A stretch of DNA of 63,484 nucleotides from Burkholderiales bacterium (GTDB lineage Bacteria; Pseudomonadota; Gammaproteobacteria; Burkholderiales; Burkholderiaceae_C), in assembly GCA_016223165.1 (NCBI GenBank), contig JACRPO010000016.1:1-63484 (forward strand), written 5' to 3'. The notes below the pieces were generated by a model. That model saw only the letters and a program-made list of their open reading frames with translations, was not told the DNA's origin and searched no databases. Below, piece by piece: positions 18,658 through 29,379 of the stretch (the first letter of the stretch is position 1; every line of letters starts with the position of its first letter). Position numbers and translations under genes: made by a program.

Positions 18658-21489
18658 TCATGTGGCTGCCGTCGCGGCGCCCGCCGTGGCGACCTCGTCG
18701 CTGCCGGTGTCCGAAGGCGGCGTGCCGCGCGGCAGCGTCAGCACGAAGCGCGCGCCGCTCTCGCCCCCGCTGCGCGCCACGTTCTCGGCGCGGATGGTGC
18801 CGCCGTGCGCCTGCGCGATGGCGCGGCAGATGGCGAGGCCCAGGCCCACGCCCGGCGTCGCGCTCTCCTTGCGGCCGCGCTCGAACTTCTCGAACAGCAG
18901 CTCCTCCTTGCCCGGCGGCAGGCCGGGGCCGCGGTCCTCGACGATCAGGTCGACGCTGTCGGAGCGGGCACTCGCACGCACGAAGATCGGTGTGCCCGGA
19001 GGCGTGAACTTTGCGGCGTTCTCGAGCAGGTTGGCGAGCACGCGGTCGATCAGCACCGCATCGAGGTGCAGCAAGGGCAGGTCGTCGGGCAGCTGCACCT
19101 GCACCGGCCGCCCGGCGAGCGCCGGCGCGTTGGCGGCCAGCGCCGCGCCCACCACCTCTTCCAGCGGCTGCCACTGCCGGTTGATCTGTACGGCGCCCGC
19201 CTCCAGCCGCGCCATGTCGAGCAGGTTGTTGACGAGGGTGTTCATGCGCAGCGCCGAGTCCTTCATCGCGCCGGCGAACTCGGCCTGCTGCGGCGACAGG
19301 CGCGGCGACGTCAGCCGCAGCGCGTCGGCCAGCCCGACCAGCGAGGCGAGCGGTGTGCGCAGGTCGTGCGAGATCGCCGACAGCAGCGAGTTGCGCAGCC
19401 GCTCCGACTCGATCTGCAGCGTGCTCGCCTGCGCCACCTCGATGTAGTGGATGCGCTCCAGCGAGTTGGCGAGCAGCGAGGCGCAGGTGTCCAGCAGCTG
19501 CCGGTCCTCGGGCGACCAGGGCACCGCGCCGGCCGGGGCTGTCGAATAGGTCGAAGCGGTCGAAGCGAACGAGGTGGCCGAGGTGGTCGATTCGGTCGGC
19601 TCGACCGCGAGCACGCCGCGCAGCCGCATCGGCGCCTTCAGCGGCAGCATCAGGCAACTGCTGGCGGGCAACGTGTCGGTGCCTCGGCCGGCCGGCTGCC
19701 CGTGGTCGTAGGCCCATTGCGCGACAGCGGGGTCGGCCTTCGCGGTGGCGCCGGGCAGCTCGCGCAGGCGCTCGTCGAGACCGGCCACGTGCAGCGCGAA
19801 GCGCGCGCCGAATTCGGCGGCCAGGAAGCGCGCGCCGATCTCGGCCACCTGCTCGACGAGCAGCGCGCTGCCGAGATCGCGCGACATCTCGTAGAGGCTG
19901 CGCACGCGCCGCTCGCGCTCGGTGGCGGCCGCCGCCTGGCCCTTCAGGCCGGCGGTGAGCTGGCCGATGACCAGCCCCACCGCCAGCATCACCGCGAAGG
20001 TGAGCAGGTACTGCACGTCGGCCACGGCGAAGGTCAGCTGCGGCGGCACGAAGAAGAAGTCGAACGCGGCCACGCCGAGGAAGGCGGCGAGCACCGCCGG
20101 CCCGCGGCCGAAGGCGAGCGCGACGCCCACCACCGCGAGCAGGAACAGCATGACGATGTTGCTGAGCTCGAGCACGCCGGCCAGCGGCAGCGCGACACCG
20201 GTCGTGAGCGCGCAGGCGATGGGCGCGGCCACGTAGCCACGCCAGCCGTCGCTGCGGGTCGGCGCCGGCTCGGGCTCGGCTGGGCCACGCGTCGCGGCGG
20301 GCAGCGCCACCTGCAGCACGTCGAGGTCGTCGGCGAGCGCCACCAGGCGGTCGGCCAGCGCACGCCGGCCGGGCGGCCAGCGCCAATGGCGCTCGCGCCG
20401 GCCGAGCACCAGCCGCGAGAGATTGTGCTCACGCGCATAGCGCGCCAGCGCCGCTGCCGTCTCCGGCGCCGACAGCGTGGCGACGGTGGCACCGAGCTCG
20501 GCGGCCAGCTTCAGCACGTGCAGCATCTGCTGGCGCTCGGCATCGCGCATCGAACGCGTCGACGGCGTCTGCACGTGCACGGCATGCCAGGGCACGTCGA
20601 GCTGCGCGGCGAGGCGGGCGCAGCTGCGCACGACCTTCTCGCCGTGCTCGCCGGGGCCGACGCAGGCGAGCAGCGATTCGCGGTTGGGCCACACCGCCTG
20701 CACCGCACTGCGCCGCCGGTAGGCCTGCATCTCCTCGTCGACGCGGTCGGCGGTGCGGCGCAGTGCCAGCTCGCGCAGGGCGAGCAGGTTGCCCTTCCTG
20801 AAGAAGTTGGCGGCGGCGCGCTCGGCCCGATCGTCGTTGGGTCGCGGCAGATAGACCTTGCCCTGCCGCAGGCGCAGCAGCAGCTCGTCGGGCGGCAGGT
20901 CGACGACGACCACCTCGTCGGCTTCGTCGAAGATGCGGTCGGGCACGGTCTCCCACACGCGCACGCCGGTGATGCCGCTGACGATGTCGTTCAGGCTCTC
21001 CAGGTGCTGCACGTTGACGGTGGTCCACACGTCGACGCCGGCGTCGAGCAGTTCCTGCACGTCCTGCCAGCGCTTGGGGTGCCGGCAGGCCTGGCCCGGG
21101 CCCTGCCCGGCATCGCCGGGCACGTTGCTGTGCGCCAGTTCGTCGAGCAGCAGCACGCCGTCCGGGTGCTCGCGTTCCCAGGCCAGCGCCGCGTCGAGGT
21201 CGAACTCCTTCAGCACGCGGCCGCGGTACGGTATTTCCTTCGGTGGCAGCCGGGGCAGGTCGCGCGCCATCGCCTCGGTCTCGCTGCGGCCGTGCGTCTC
21301 GACCACGCCCACCAGCACCGGCCGGCCCTGCAGCACCGCGGCGCGCGCCGAGGCGAGCATGGCGAAGGTCTTGCCGACCCCGGCCGAGGCGCCGAAGAAG
21401 ATCTTCAGCTTGCCGCGCCGCGCCTTCGCCTCGTCGGCCTGCACGCGCGCCAGCAGCGCGTCGGGGTCGGGGCGTTGCTCGTCGGTCAT
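18658..21489 (-). CDS. kdpD: KdpD potassium sensor kinase
   Basis: 943 residues. The N-terminal KdpD domain has Walker A GASAGVGKTFAML (residues 33-45) and the DELAHSN element, then a USP-like domain, four membrane helices (about 395-500), a GAF-like region, HisKA with SAISHDLRTPLASL, and HATPase with NLLENAAKFTP and GVGLGLAICRAIAQAHGG. Two insertions are unusual: about 10 Gly/Gln/Pro residues before RHPKRWQD in the N-domain, and a Ser/Thr run near 19550-19600 inside the GAF region. It starts 26 nt after the corA stop. It senses potassium limitation and phosphorylates KdpE. Confidence 0.93.
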   Translation of the reverse strand: MTDEQRPDPDALLARVQADEAKARRGKLKIFFGASAGVGKTFAMLASARAAVLQGRPVLVGVVETHGRSETEAMARDLPRLPPKEIPYRGRVLKEFDLDAALAWEREHPDGVLLLDELAHSNVPGDAGQGPGQACRHPKRWQDVQELLDAGVDVWTTVNVQHLESLNDIVSGITGVRVWETVPDRIFDEADEVVVVDLPPDELLLRLRQGKVYLPRPNDDRAERAAANFFRKGNLLALRELALRRTADRVDEEMQAYRRRSAVQAVWPNRESLLACVGPGEHGEKVVRSCARLAAQLDVPWHAVHVQTPSTRSMRDAERQQMLHVLKLAAELGATVATLSAPETAAALARYAREHNLSRLVLGRRERHWRWPPGRRALADRLVALADDLDVLQVALPAATRGPAEPEPAPTRSDGWRGYVAAPIACALTTGVALPLAGVLELSNIVMLFLLAVVGVALAFGRGPAVLAAFLGVAAFDFFFVPPQLTFAVADVQYLLTFAVMLAVGLVIGQLTAGLKGQAAAATERERRVRSLYEMSRDLGSALLVEQVAEIGARFLAAEFGARFALHVAGLDERLRELPGATAKADPAVAQWAYDHGQPAGRGTDTLPASSCLMLPLKAPMRLRGVLAVEPTESTTSATSFASTASTYSTAPAGAVPWSPEDRQLLDTCASLLANSLERIHYIEVAQASTLQIESERLRNSLLSAISHDLRTPLASLVGLADALRLTSPRLSPQQAEFAGAMKDSALRMNTLVNNLLDMARLEAGAVQINRQWQPLEEVVGAALAANAPALAGRPVQVQLPDDLPLLHLDAVLIDRVLANLLENAAKFTPPGTPIFVRASARSDSVDLIVEDRGPGLPPGKEELLFEKFERGRKESATPGVGLGLAICRAIAQAHGGTIRAENVARSGGESGARFVLTLPRGTPPSDTGSDEVATAGAATAAT

Positions 21490-21515
21490 CGCGGTGCGTG
21501 CCACTGCCGCGTGCG

Positions 21516-22484
21516 TCACAACCAGCCGGCGCGGCGGAAGCGCCAGTACATCATCGCCGCGGCGCCGGCGATGGCACCGAGCGCCAACGCGTAGCCGTAG
21601 CGCCACTTCAGCTCAGGCATGTGTTCGAAGTTCATGCCCCACACGCCGACCAGCGCCGTGCACACCGCGAACACCGCAGCCCAGGCGGCCAGCCGCTTGG
21701 TCGTCTCGCCCTGCTCGATGGCGACCATCGAGACGTTGACCGAGATGGCGGTGCCGATCGTCTCGCGCATCGTGTCGATGGCGCTGTTGATGCGAACGAG
21801 ATGGTCCTGCACGTCGCGGAAGTAGTCCTGCACGCCGGCGCACACCGGCGGCACGCGTCCGCCATGCAGCTTGTCGGCCACCTCCAGCAGCGGCGCGGCG
21901 GCGTGACGCAGCTGCGTGGCGCGGCGCTTCAGCGCATAGAGCCGCTGGATGTTCACGCGCGCCGCGCCGTGCTCGAAGATCTGCTCCTCGATCGTCTCGA
22001 GCTCGGTCTCCAGGTCGTCGAGCAGCGGGAAGTAGCGGTCGACCACCGCGTCCATCAGCGCATAGAAGACGAAGCCGGCGCCGAAGCGCAGCAACTCGGG
22101 TTCGCGCTCGCAGCGCTCGCGCACGCCGAGAAAGTGATGCTGGCTGCGGTTGCGCACCGAGAGCACGAAGTCGCGGCCGACGAAGATGGCCACCTCGCCG
22201 GCGTTCCACTCGCCGCGCACGGGCTCGATCAGGTGCAGCACCGCGAACAGGGTGTCGCCGAACTCCTCGAGCTTGGGCCGCTGGTGGCCCTTGAGCGCGT
22301 CCTCGACGGCGAGCTCGTGCAGACCGAACTCGCGCTGCATCTGCGCCAGCTCGGTCTCGGTGGCGTCGCGCAGCGCCACCCAGACGAAGGTGTTGTCGGC
22401 GCGCCGCAAGGTGGCGCCGATCTCCTCGACGGCGATGTCGGCGAGCTTGCGGCCCTCCTGGTAGGCGACGCAGTTGATCAGCAT
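21516..22484 (-). CDS. corA: CorA-family magnesium/divalent cation transporter
   Basis: 322 residues. It has the large cytosolic N-terminal domain (FVWVALRDATETEL, VEDALKGHQRPKLEEFGD) and the long stalk helix, then two C-terminal membrane helices with the pore signature GMNFEHMPE, the diagnostic GMN. CorA forms pentameric channels for Mg2+ or other divalent cations. It sits between kdpC (95 nt) and kdpD (26 nt) on the same strand, so it is probably transcribed with the potassium operon, which is not the usual kdp order. Confidence 0.9.
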   Translation of the reverse strand: MLINCVAYQEGRKLADIAVEEIGATLRRADNTFVWVALRDATETELAQMQREFGLHELAVEDALKGHQRPKLEEFGDTLFAVLHLIEPVRGEWNAGEVAIFVGRDFVLSVRNRSQHHFLGVRERCEREPELLRFGAGFVFYALMDAVVDRYFPLLDDLETELETIEEQIFEHGAARVNIQRLYALKRRATQLRHAAAPLLEVADKLHGGRVPPVCAGVQDYFRDVQDHLVRINSAIDTMRETIGTAISVNVSMVAIEQGETTKRLAAWAAVFAVCTALVGVWGMNFEHMPELKWRYGYALALGAIAGAAAMMYWRFRRAGWL

Positions 22485-22579
22485 GCCGTGCGGATGACGA
22501 GTGGATCAGGGCGCCATGTTGTCACGTCCTGGCCCTGCCTTGCCTTGCGTGCCGCCGCTGCCCTCGACTCCCGCGGCGC

Positions 22580-23245
22580 TCAGCGCACGCCGCGCGCATC
22601 GAGCGAGTCGAGCGCGAGGTTCAGCGCCAGCACGTTGACGCGCGGCTCGCCGATGAAGCCGAGCAGGCGGCCCTCGGTGTGCCGGTCGACGAGCGCACGC
22701 ACCTCGGCCTCGGGCAGGCCGCGCGCACTGGCCACGCGCCTGAGCTGGTAGTCGGCGGCGGCGCGGCTGATGTGCGGGTCCAGCCCGCTGGCCGAGGCCG
22801 TCACTTGGTCCACCGGCACCGGCGCGGTGTTGCCCGGGTCACCCGGGCCGGAGGCGAGGCCTCGTTCGGCCGCCCGCAGGGCCTCGATGCGCGCCTTCAC
22901 GGCGTCGGTCAGGGCGGGGTTGGTCGGCCCCAGGTTCGAGCCGCCCGAGGCGCCGGCGTTGTAGGCCATCGGCGCGGTGGCCGACGGGCGGCTCCAGAAG
23001 TGCTTCGGGTCGGCGAACGGCTGGCCGATCAGCTCCGAGCCGACGACGCGGCCGCGCATCACGACGAGGCTGCCGTTGGCCGCGTGCGGGAACATCACCT
23101 GCGCGAGGCCGGTGACGAGCAGCGGGTAGACGAGCCCCGTCAGCAGCGAGAGGCCGACGAAGAGCACGACGGCCGGCCGCAGCAGGCCGCGCAGGGCCGA
23201 AGGCTCGGCAGCGGGGGCGGAGGCGGGGATGGAAACAGTGGACAT
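22580..23245 (-). CDS. kdpC: KdpC subunit of the potassium-importing ATPase
   Basis: 221 residues from ATG 23245 (MSTVSIPA), chosen because GAGG lies 8 nt upstream; an in-frame GTG at 23284 would add 13 residues. There is one membrane helix (about 21-43, VVLFVGLSLLTGLVYPLLVTGL). The periplasmic domain has the KdpC hallmarks GQPFADPKHFWSRPSAT, NLGPTNPAL, ASGLDPHIS and ALNLALD at the end. It stabilises the KdpFAB complex and increases its affinity. Confidence 0.93.
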   Translation of the reverse strand: MSTVSIPASAPAAEPSALRGLLRPAVVLFVGLSLLTGLVYPLLVTGLAQVMFPHAANGSLVVMRGRVVGSELIGQPFADPKHFWSRPSATAPMAYNAGASGGSNLGPTNPALTDAVKARIEALRAAERGLASGPGDPGNTAPVPVDQVTASASGLDPHISRAAADYQLRRVASARGLPEAEVRALVDRHTEGRLLGFIGEPRVNVLALNLALDSLDARGVR

Positions 23246-23284
23246 GACGAGATCCTCGGTCGAGGGCAGGCGTGCGGCGCTCAC

Positions 23285-25389
<2,105 letters not shown>

Positions 25390-25393
<4 letters not shown>

Positions 25394-27231
25394 TTCACAC
25401 TCCCGAGCATCAGGTGCTCGACCACCGGCCCGAGGGCCAGCGCCGGCACGTAGTTCAACAGGCCCACGAGCCCCACGGTGCCGATGAGCAGCACGATGAA
25501 GAGCGGGCCGTGCGTGGGCAGCGTGCCCTCGGTGGCGGCGGCGCGCTTCTTCACCGCCAGCGAGCCGGCCATGGCGAGCACCGGCACGATGACGCCGAAG
25601 CGGCCGAACCACATCGCCATCCCGAGCATCAGGTTGTAGAAGGCCGTGTTGGCGCCCAGGCCGGCGAAGGCGCTGCCGTTGTTGTTGCCGGCCGAGCTGA
25701 AGGCGTAGAGCACCTCGGAGAAGCCATGCGCCTGCGGGTTGAAGATGGTCGCGCGGCCGCCCTCGGTCATCACCGCCACGGCGCTGCCGCCGAGCACGAG
25801 CAAGGGCACGATGAGGATGGTCAGCGACACCATCTTCATCTCGTGCGCCTCGACCTTCTTGCCCAGGTACTCCGGCGTGCGGCCGATCATCAGCCCGGCG
25901 ATGAAGACGGCCATCACCGCGAAGACGAGCATGCCGTACAGGCCCGAGCCGACGCCGCCGAAGATCACTTCGCCGAGCTGGATCATGACCATCGGCACCG
26001 CACCGCCGAGCGGCGTGTAGCTGTCGTGCATCGAGTTCACCGAGCCGTTGGACGCGGCCGTGGTGGCCACCGCCCACAGCGCCGAGGCGTTGATGCCGAA
26101 GCGGACTTCCTTGCCCTCCATGTTGCCGCCGGCCTGCGTGGCGCTGGCCGCTTGGTCGGCGCCGAGGGCGGCGAGGCGCGGATTGCCCTGCTGCTCGAAG
26201 GCGGTGGTGGCGACGAGCGCGACAACGAAGACGATGGTCATCGCCGCGATCACCGCCCAGCCCTGGCGCAGGTCGCCGACCATGCGGCCGAAGGTGAAGC
26301 ACAGCGCCGCCGGGATCAGCAGGATGGCGAGCAGCTGCAGCAGGTTGGACACCGCGTTCGGGTTCTCGAAGGGGTGGGCCGAGTTGACGTTGAAGAAGCC
26401 ACCACCGTTGGTGCCCAGCTGCTTGATCGCGAGCTGCGAGGCGACCGGACCCATCGCCAGCGTCTGCGCCTGGCCCTTCTTGTCCTCCATCACCGGCTCG
26501 CCTTTGGCGTCCTTGACGGGTTGCCCGTCGGCGCCCAGCCTGGGTTCCTGCCAGGTCACGGCCTCGACCGTCTGCGCGGTCTCGTAAGGCTTGAAGTTCT
26601 GGATCACGCCGCTGGCGGCCAGCATCAACGCCAGAGCGAGCGACAGCGGCAGCAGCACCCACAGCGTCACGCGCGTCAGGTCGACCCAGACATTGCCGAT
26701 CTCGCCGCGCGCAGAGGCGTGGCGGGCGAAGCCACGCACGAGCGCGATGACGACGACGATGCCTGTGGCCGCGGACAGGAAGTTCTGCGCCGTCAGCCCC
26801 AGCATCTGCGTGAGGTAGCTCATGGTCGTCTCGCCGCCGTAGCCTTGCCAGTTCGTGTTGGTGACGAAGCTGACGGCGGTGTTGAAGGACGAATCCGGGG
26901 TGACGGCGGCCATGCCCTGCGGATTGATCCATCCGAACGGCCCGTCCGGGCCGTGGGGCAGCATCGCCTGCAGGCGCTGCAACGCATAGACCGCGAGCAG
27001 GCCGAGCGCATTGAAGAGCAGCATGCCGAGCGTGTAGGCGAGCCAGCCTTGCTCGGCCTGCGTGCCATCACGCCCCTGCACGCCGGCGGCGCGCAGCAGC
27101 GGCGCCTCGATGCGCCGGCCGAGTGCGAAGCGGCCCTCCATCACGCGCGCGATCCACACCCCGAGCGGCCGCGCCAGCGCGAACAGCACGGCGAGGTAGA
27201 CCACCAACTGAATCCAGCCGGAAGCGCTCAC
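25390..27231 (-). CDS. kdpA: KdpA, potassium-translocating subunit
   Basis: 613 residues with about ten membrane helices and repeated pore loops related to potassium channels: SFVTNTNWQGYGGE, QLGTNGGGFFNVNSAHPFENP, and FSSAGNNNGSAFAG near the C-terminal third. It forms the potassium channel of the KdpFABC complex. The start is GTG at 27231, overlapping the kdpF stop as GTGA, and its stop overlaps kdpB as ATGA. At 613 residues it is slightly longer than the E. coli protein (557), with extra sequence around VKDAKGEPVMEDKK. Confidence 0.96.
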
Positions 27232-27320
27232 GAGAATTTCTCCGGAAACAGCAGCACGGCGAAGAGATACACAGCCAGTGCGGCCGCGAGGCCACCGGCC
27301 ACCCAGGCGAAGGCGCTCAT
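27228..27320 (-). CDS. kdpF: KdpF small subunit
   Basis: 30 residues (MSAFAWVAGGLAAALAVYLF and a short tail ending FPEKFS), one membrane helix, the standard size and pattern of KdpF, which stabilises the Kdp complex. The ATG at 27320 overlaps the stop of the small ORF upstream (ATGA), and its own stop overlaps kdpA as GTGA. GGAGG lies 5 nt upstream of the ATG. Confidence 0.9.
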   Translation of the reverse strand: MSAFAWVAGGLAAALAVYLFAVLLFPEKFS

Positions 27321-27418
27321 CGCGAACCTCCGCGAGGCGCCAGGCGTGCCAGCCCGAAGGCGGCGAGCGCCGTCACGACGACGAGGGCGGCCGCCAGAAG
27401 CAGGTAGGTGAGGTCCAA
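27317..27418 (-). CDS. Small membrane protein, first cistron of the kdp operon
   Basis: 33-residue ORF starting with TTG at 27418 and preceded by a strong AAGGAGG 6 nt upstream, the best ribosome binding site of the operon. It encodes an acidic/polar start (MDLTY), one hydrophobic helix of about 20 residues rich in Leu/Ala/Val, and a basic end (RLAPRGGSR). Its stop overlaps the kdpF start by ATGA. Size and helix resemble KdpF, but the sequence differs. It may be an extra subunit or a translational leader for the operon; the role is inferred. Confidence 0.6.
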   Translation of the reverse strand: MDLTYLLLAAALVVVTALAAFGLARLAPRGGSR

Positions 27419-27459
27419 GGCTTTCCTCCTTCGATGTGAAGGGGATGCTAGGAAGCGGC

Positions 27460-27510
27460 GCATCAAGTCGGCACAAAGACTTGCGCCGGGCGCATCAAGA
27501 AGGCATCAAG
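27460..27510 (-). promoter_or_regulatory. Three GCATCAAG direct repeats upstream of the kdp operon, candidate KdpE site
   Basis: GCATCAAG occurs at 27460, 27492 and 27503 (CTTGATGC on the transcribed strand). The last two start 11 bp apart, about one helical turn, as in tandem half-sites bound by OmpR-family regulators. They lie 42-92 bp upstream of the first kdp cistron. I could not assign a convincing -10/-35 pair, although TAGCAT on the minus strand near 27445 is a possible -10. KdpE as the binder is inference. Confidence 0.45.
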
Positions 27511-27569
27511 ACGGGCCTCGACTCACGATGACCCTGCGCCGCTCCCCTCGGAGCCTGTGCGCGTTGGCA

Positions 27570-27593
27570 TTACAATTTCGACTAATGTAAGGA
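27570..27593 (+). promoter_or_regulatory. Promoter/operator of the VapBC-like module
   Basis: Inverted repeat TTACA-N11-TGTAA (27570-27590) contains a good -10 candidate TACAAT (27571-27576) and is followed by the ribosome binding site AAGGA, 8 nt before the antitoxin ATG. No good -35 is seen. A palindrome over the -10 is where an AbrB-type antitoxin would autorepress. It is locally AT-rich against the background. Confidence 0.4.
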
Positions 27594-27601
27594 TTGGCGC
27601 C

Positions 27602-27823
27602 ATGACTGAATCGACCATCACCGCGAAGGGCCAAACCACCGTGCCCGCCGACATCCGCGCTCTCGTGGATGCGAAGCCGGGCACGCGGCTGGTCTGGTCG
27701 GCGATGCCCGACGGCACCATCATCGTCCGAGCAAAGACCAAGTCCGTCCTCGACATGGCCGGCATGCTCAAGGCGCCCAAGGGCAAGCACGTCAGCGTCG
27801 ACGACATGAACCCCTGGCGCTGA
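27602..27823 (+). CDS. AbrB/MazE-type antitoxin (VapB-like)
   Basis: 73 residues from ATG 27602 with AAGGA upstream. The swapped-hairpin AbrB fold is visible in ESTITAKGQTTVPADIRALV, followed by RLVWSAMPDGTIIV. The C-terminal tail, ending VDDMNPWR, would neutralise the toxin. It is followed after 13 nt by a PIN-domain gene. Such antitoxins bind DNA as dimers and repress their own operon. Confidence 0.82.
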   Translation: MTESTITAKGQTTVPADIRALVDAKPGTRLVWSAMPDGTIIVRAKTKSVLDMAGMLKAPKGKHVSVDDMNPWR

Positions 27824-27836
27824 CGCTGGCACAAGG

Positions 27837-28241
27837 ATGCCGGCGCTCGACACCAACGTCCTGGTGCGCTACCTCGTCCAGGACGATCCAGCGCAGCTCG
27901 CCGCGGCCAAGCGCCTCATCAGCCGCTGCGTCGCCGAGGGCTGGACGCTGTTTGTCCCCGTGACTGTCGTGCTGGAGCTCGAGTGGGTGCTGCGGTCCAG
28001 CTTCTTGTTCGGCAAGGACGACGTGCTGCTGACCCTGTCCAGCCTCTTCTCGGCAGCCGAGCTGACCTTCGAGTCGGAGCGTGCGCTCGAGGTGGCGTTG
28101 CAGTTGTTCCGCAAGGGCCCGGCGGACTTCGCCGACTGCCTTCACGTCGCATTGGCCATGCAGGCCGGCGAGCAGCCGCTGTGGACCTTCGACAAGGGCG
28201 CTGCCAAGGTCAGCGGCGCTCAACTGCTGGCCAAGGCGTGA
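27837..28241 (+). CDS. PIN-domain toxin (VapC-like)
   Basis: 134 residues. The PIN fold begins with ALDTNVLVRYLVQDD (first acidic residue D5), then LELEWVLRSS with the second acidic position, and ADFADCLHVALA with the third acidic group, ending near LWTFDKGAAK. VapC toxins are Mg2+-dependent ribonucleases, often cutting tRNA or rRNA. The ATG lies 13 nt after the antitoxin stop and has only a weak AAGG, so it probably depends on coupling. Confidence 0.85.
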   Translation: MPALDTNVLVRYLVQDDPAQLAAAKRLISRCVAEGWTLFVPVTVVLELEWVLRSSFLFGKDDVLLTLSSLFSAAELTFESERALEVALQLFRKGPADFADCLHVALAMQAGEQPLWTFDKGAAKVSGAQLLAKA

Positions 28242-28290
28242 GTCGGCGTCGAATCGCCCGCGCGGCGGAGATAGAACGACCGCGCGGCGC

Positions 28291-29301
28291 TCACTTGGCC
28301 TCCAGCCCCACCTTCCTGGCGAGCGTCGCGTACTTCTGCAGCTCGCTGCGGAAGGCCGCAGCCGCCTGCTCGGGCGTGCTGATGTTGATCGTGTTGCCCT
28401 GCCTGGCCATGGTGTCCTTGACCGCCGGGTCGGCGAAGGCGGCGACGACGGCGTCGTGCACGCGCTTCACGTCGCCGGCGGCCATGCCCTTGGGGCCGAC
28501 CACCGCGAACCACGCTTCGACCACATAGCCCGGCAGGCCCTGCTCGACGAAGGTGGGAATCTCCGGCGCCGCGGCCACGCGCTGGCGCGTCGTGACGCCG
28601 ATGGCCTTCAGCGCGCCGCTTTTCAGGTGCGCCTGCACGCTCGGCAGCGCCGCGGTCGCGAACTCGACCTGGCCGCCGATGAGGTCGGTGACCATCGGCC
28701 CCACGCCCTTGTACGGGATGTGCTTGGCGCTGGCGCCGGCCTCGTCGAGGAACATCGCCGTGGCCAGATGCAGGATGGTGCCGATGCCGCCGGAGGCGTA
28801 GTTCAGCGCATCGGGCTTGCTCTTCAAGAGCGCGACGAACTCCTTGCTGCCGGCGGCCGGCACCTTGGCGTTGGTGACGAGCACGATCGGCGTCTGGCCG
28901 ACGATGGCGATGGGCGTGAAGTCGCCCGGCATGTCGAAGGGCAGCTGCTTGATGACGCTCGGGAAGATGACGACGTTGTTCGACACCACCGACAGCGTCA
29001 TGCCGTCGGGCGCCGAGCGCGCCAGCGTCGCCAGGCCGACGACGCCACCGGCGCCGGGCTGGTTCTCCACCACCACCGGCATGCCGAGCGCCTTGGACAA
29101 CGCCGGTTGCGCGGCGCGCGTGATGGCGTCGACACCCGAGCCGGTGGCATTGGGCAGCACGAAGCGCACGGCCTTGTCGCCAACCTGCTGCGCGAAGGCG
29201 GGCAGGGCGAGCGTGCCAGCAACCGCGGCGGCAGCGGCGGCGGCGGCCAGGAGCGTGCGGCGGGCCAGCGTGCGGCGAGAGGGCGCTGGGATCTTCTTCA
29301 T
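28291..29301 (-). CDS. TctC-family periplasmic substrate-binding protein
   Basis: 336 residues from ATG 29301 (MKKIPAPSRR), with GGAG 8 nt upstream. A twin-Arg-like, Ala-rich signal peptide ends near ALPAFA-QQ. The mature protein has the tripartite tricarboxylate receptor pattern: VRFVLPNATGSGVDAITR, VVENQPGAGGVVG, SGGIGTILHLATAMF, AKHIPYKGVGPM. These receptors bind carboxylates in the periplasm, and many are orphans in Burkholderiales. No TctA/TctB membrane genes are nearby. It follows the CaiB and HMG-CoA-lyase genes on the same strand, so its ligand is likely the acid they process. Confidence 0.87.
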   Translation of the reverse strand: MKKIPAPSRRTLARRTLLAAAAAAAAVAGTLALPAFAQQVGDKAVRFVLPNATGSGVDAITRAAQPALSKALGMPVVVENQPGAGGVVGLATLARSAPDGMTLSVVSNNVVIFPSVIKQLPFDMPGDFTPIAIVGQTPIVLVTNAKVPAAGSKEFVALLKSKPDALNYASGGIGTILHLATAMFLDEAGASAKHIPYKGVGPMVTDLIGGQVEFATAALPSVQAHLKSGALKAIGVTTRQRVAAAPEIPTFVEQGLPGYVVEAWFAVVGPKGMAAGDVKRVHDAVVAAFADPAVKDTMARQGNTINISTPEQAAAAFRSELQKYATLARKVGLEAK

Positions 29302-29379
29302 CGTTGTCTCCATCGAGTGTGGTTGGGGAGTGAATCGGTGAGCGCTGCGTTCAGACCCGATCGGCGCTCGTCAGCCTGA

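Noticed and set aside
18397..21594. 1065-codon plus-strand open frame opposite kdpD
   Set aside because: It is antisense to a fully motif-supported kdpD, has Arg/His/Gly-biased nonsense composition and no ribosome binding site. Long antisense frames are expected at this GC level.
22485..22579. Magnesium riboswitch before corA
   Set aside because: The 95-nt gap shows no convincing stacked helices or leader peptide; nothing beyond background GC hairpins.
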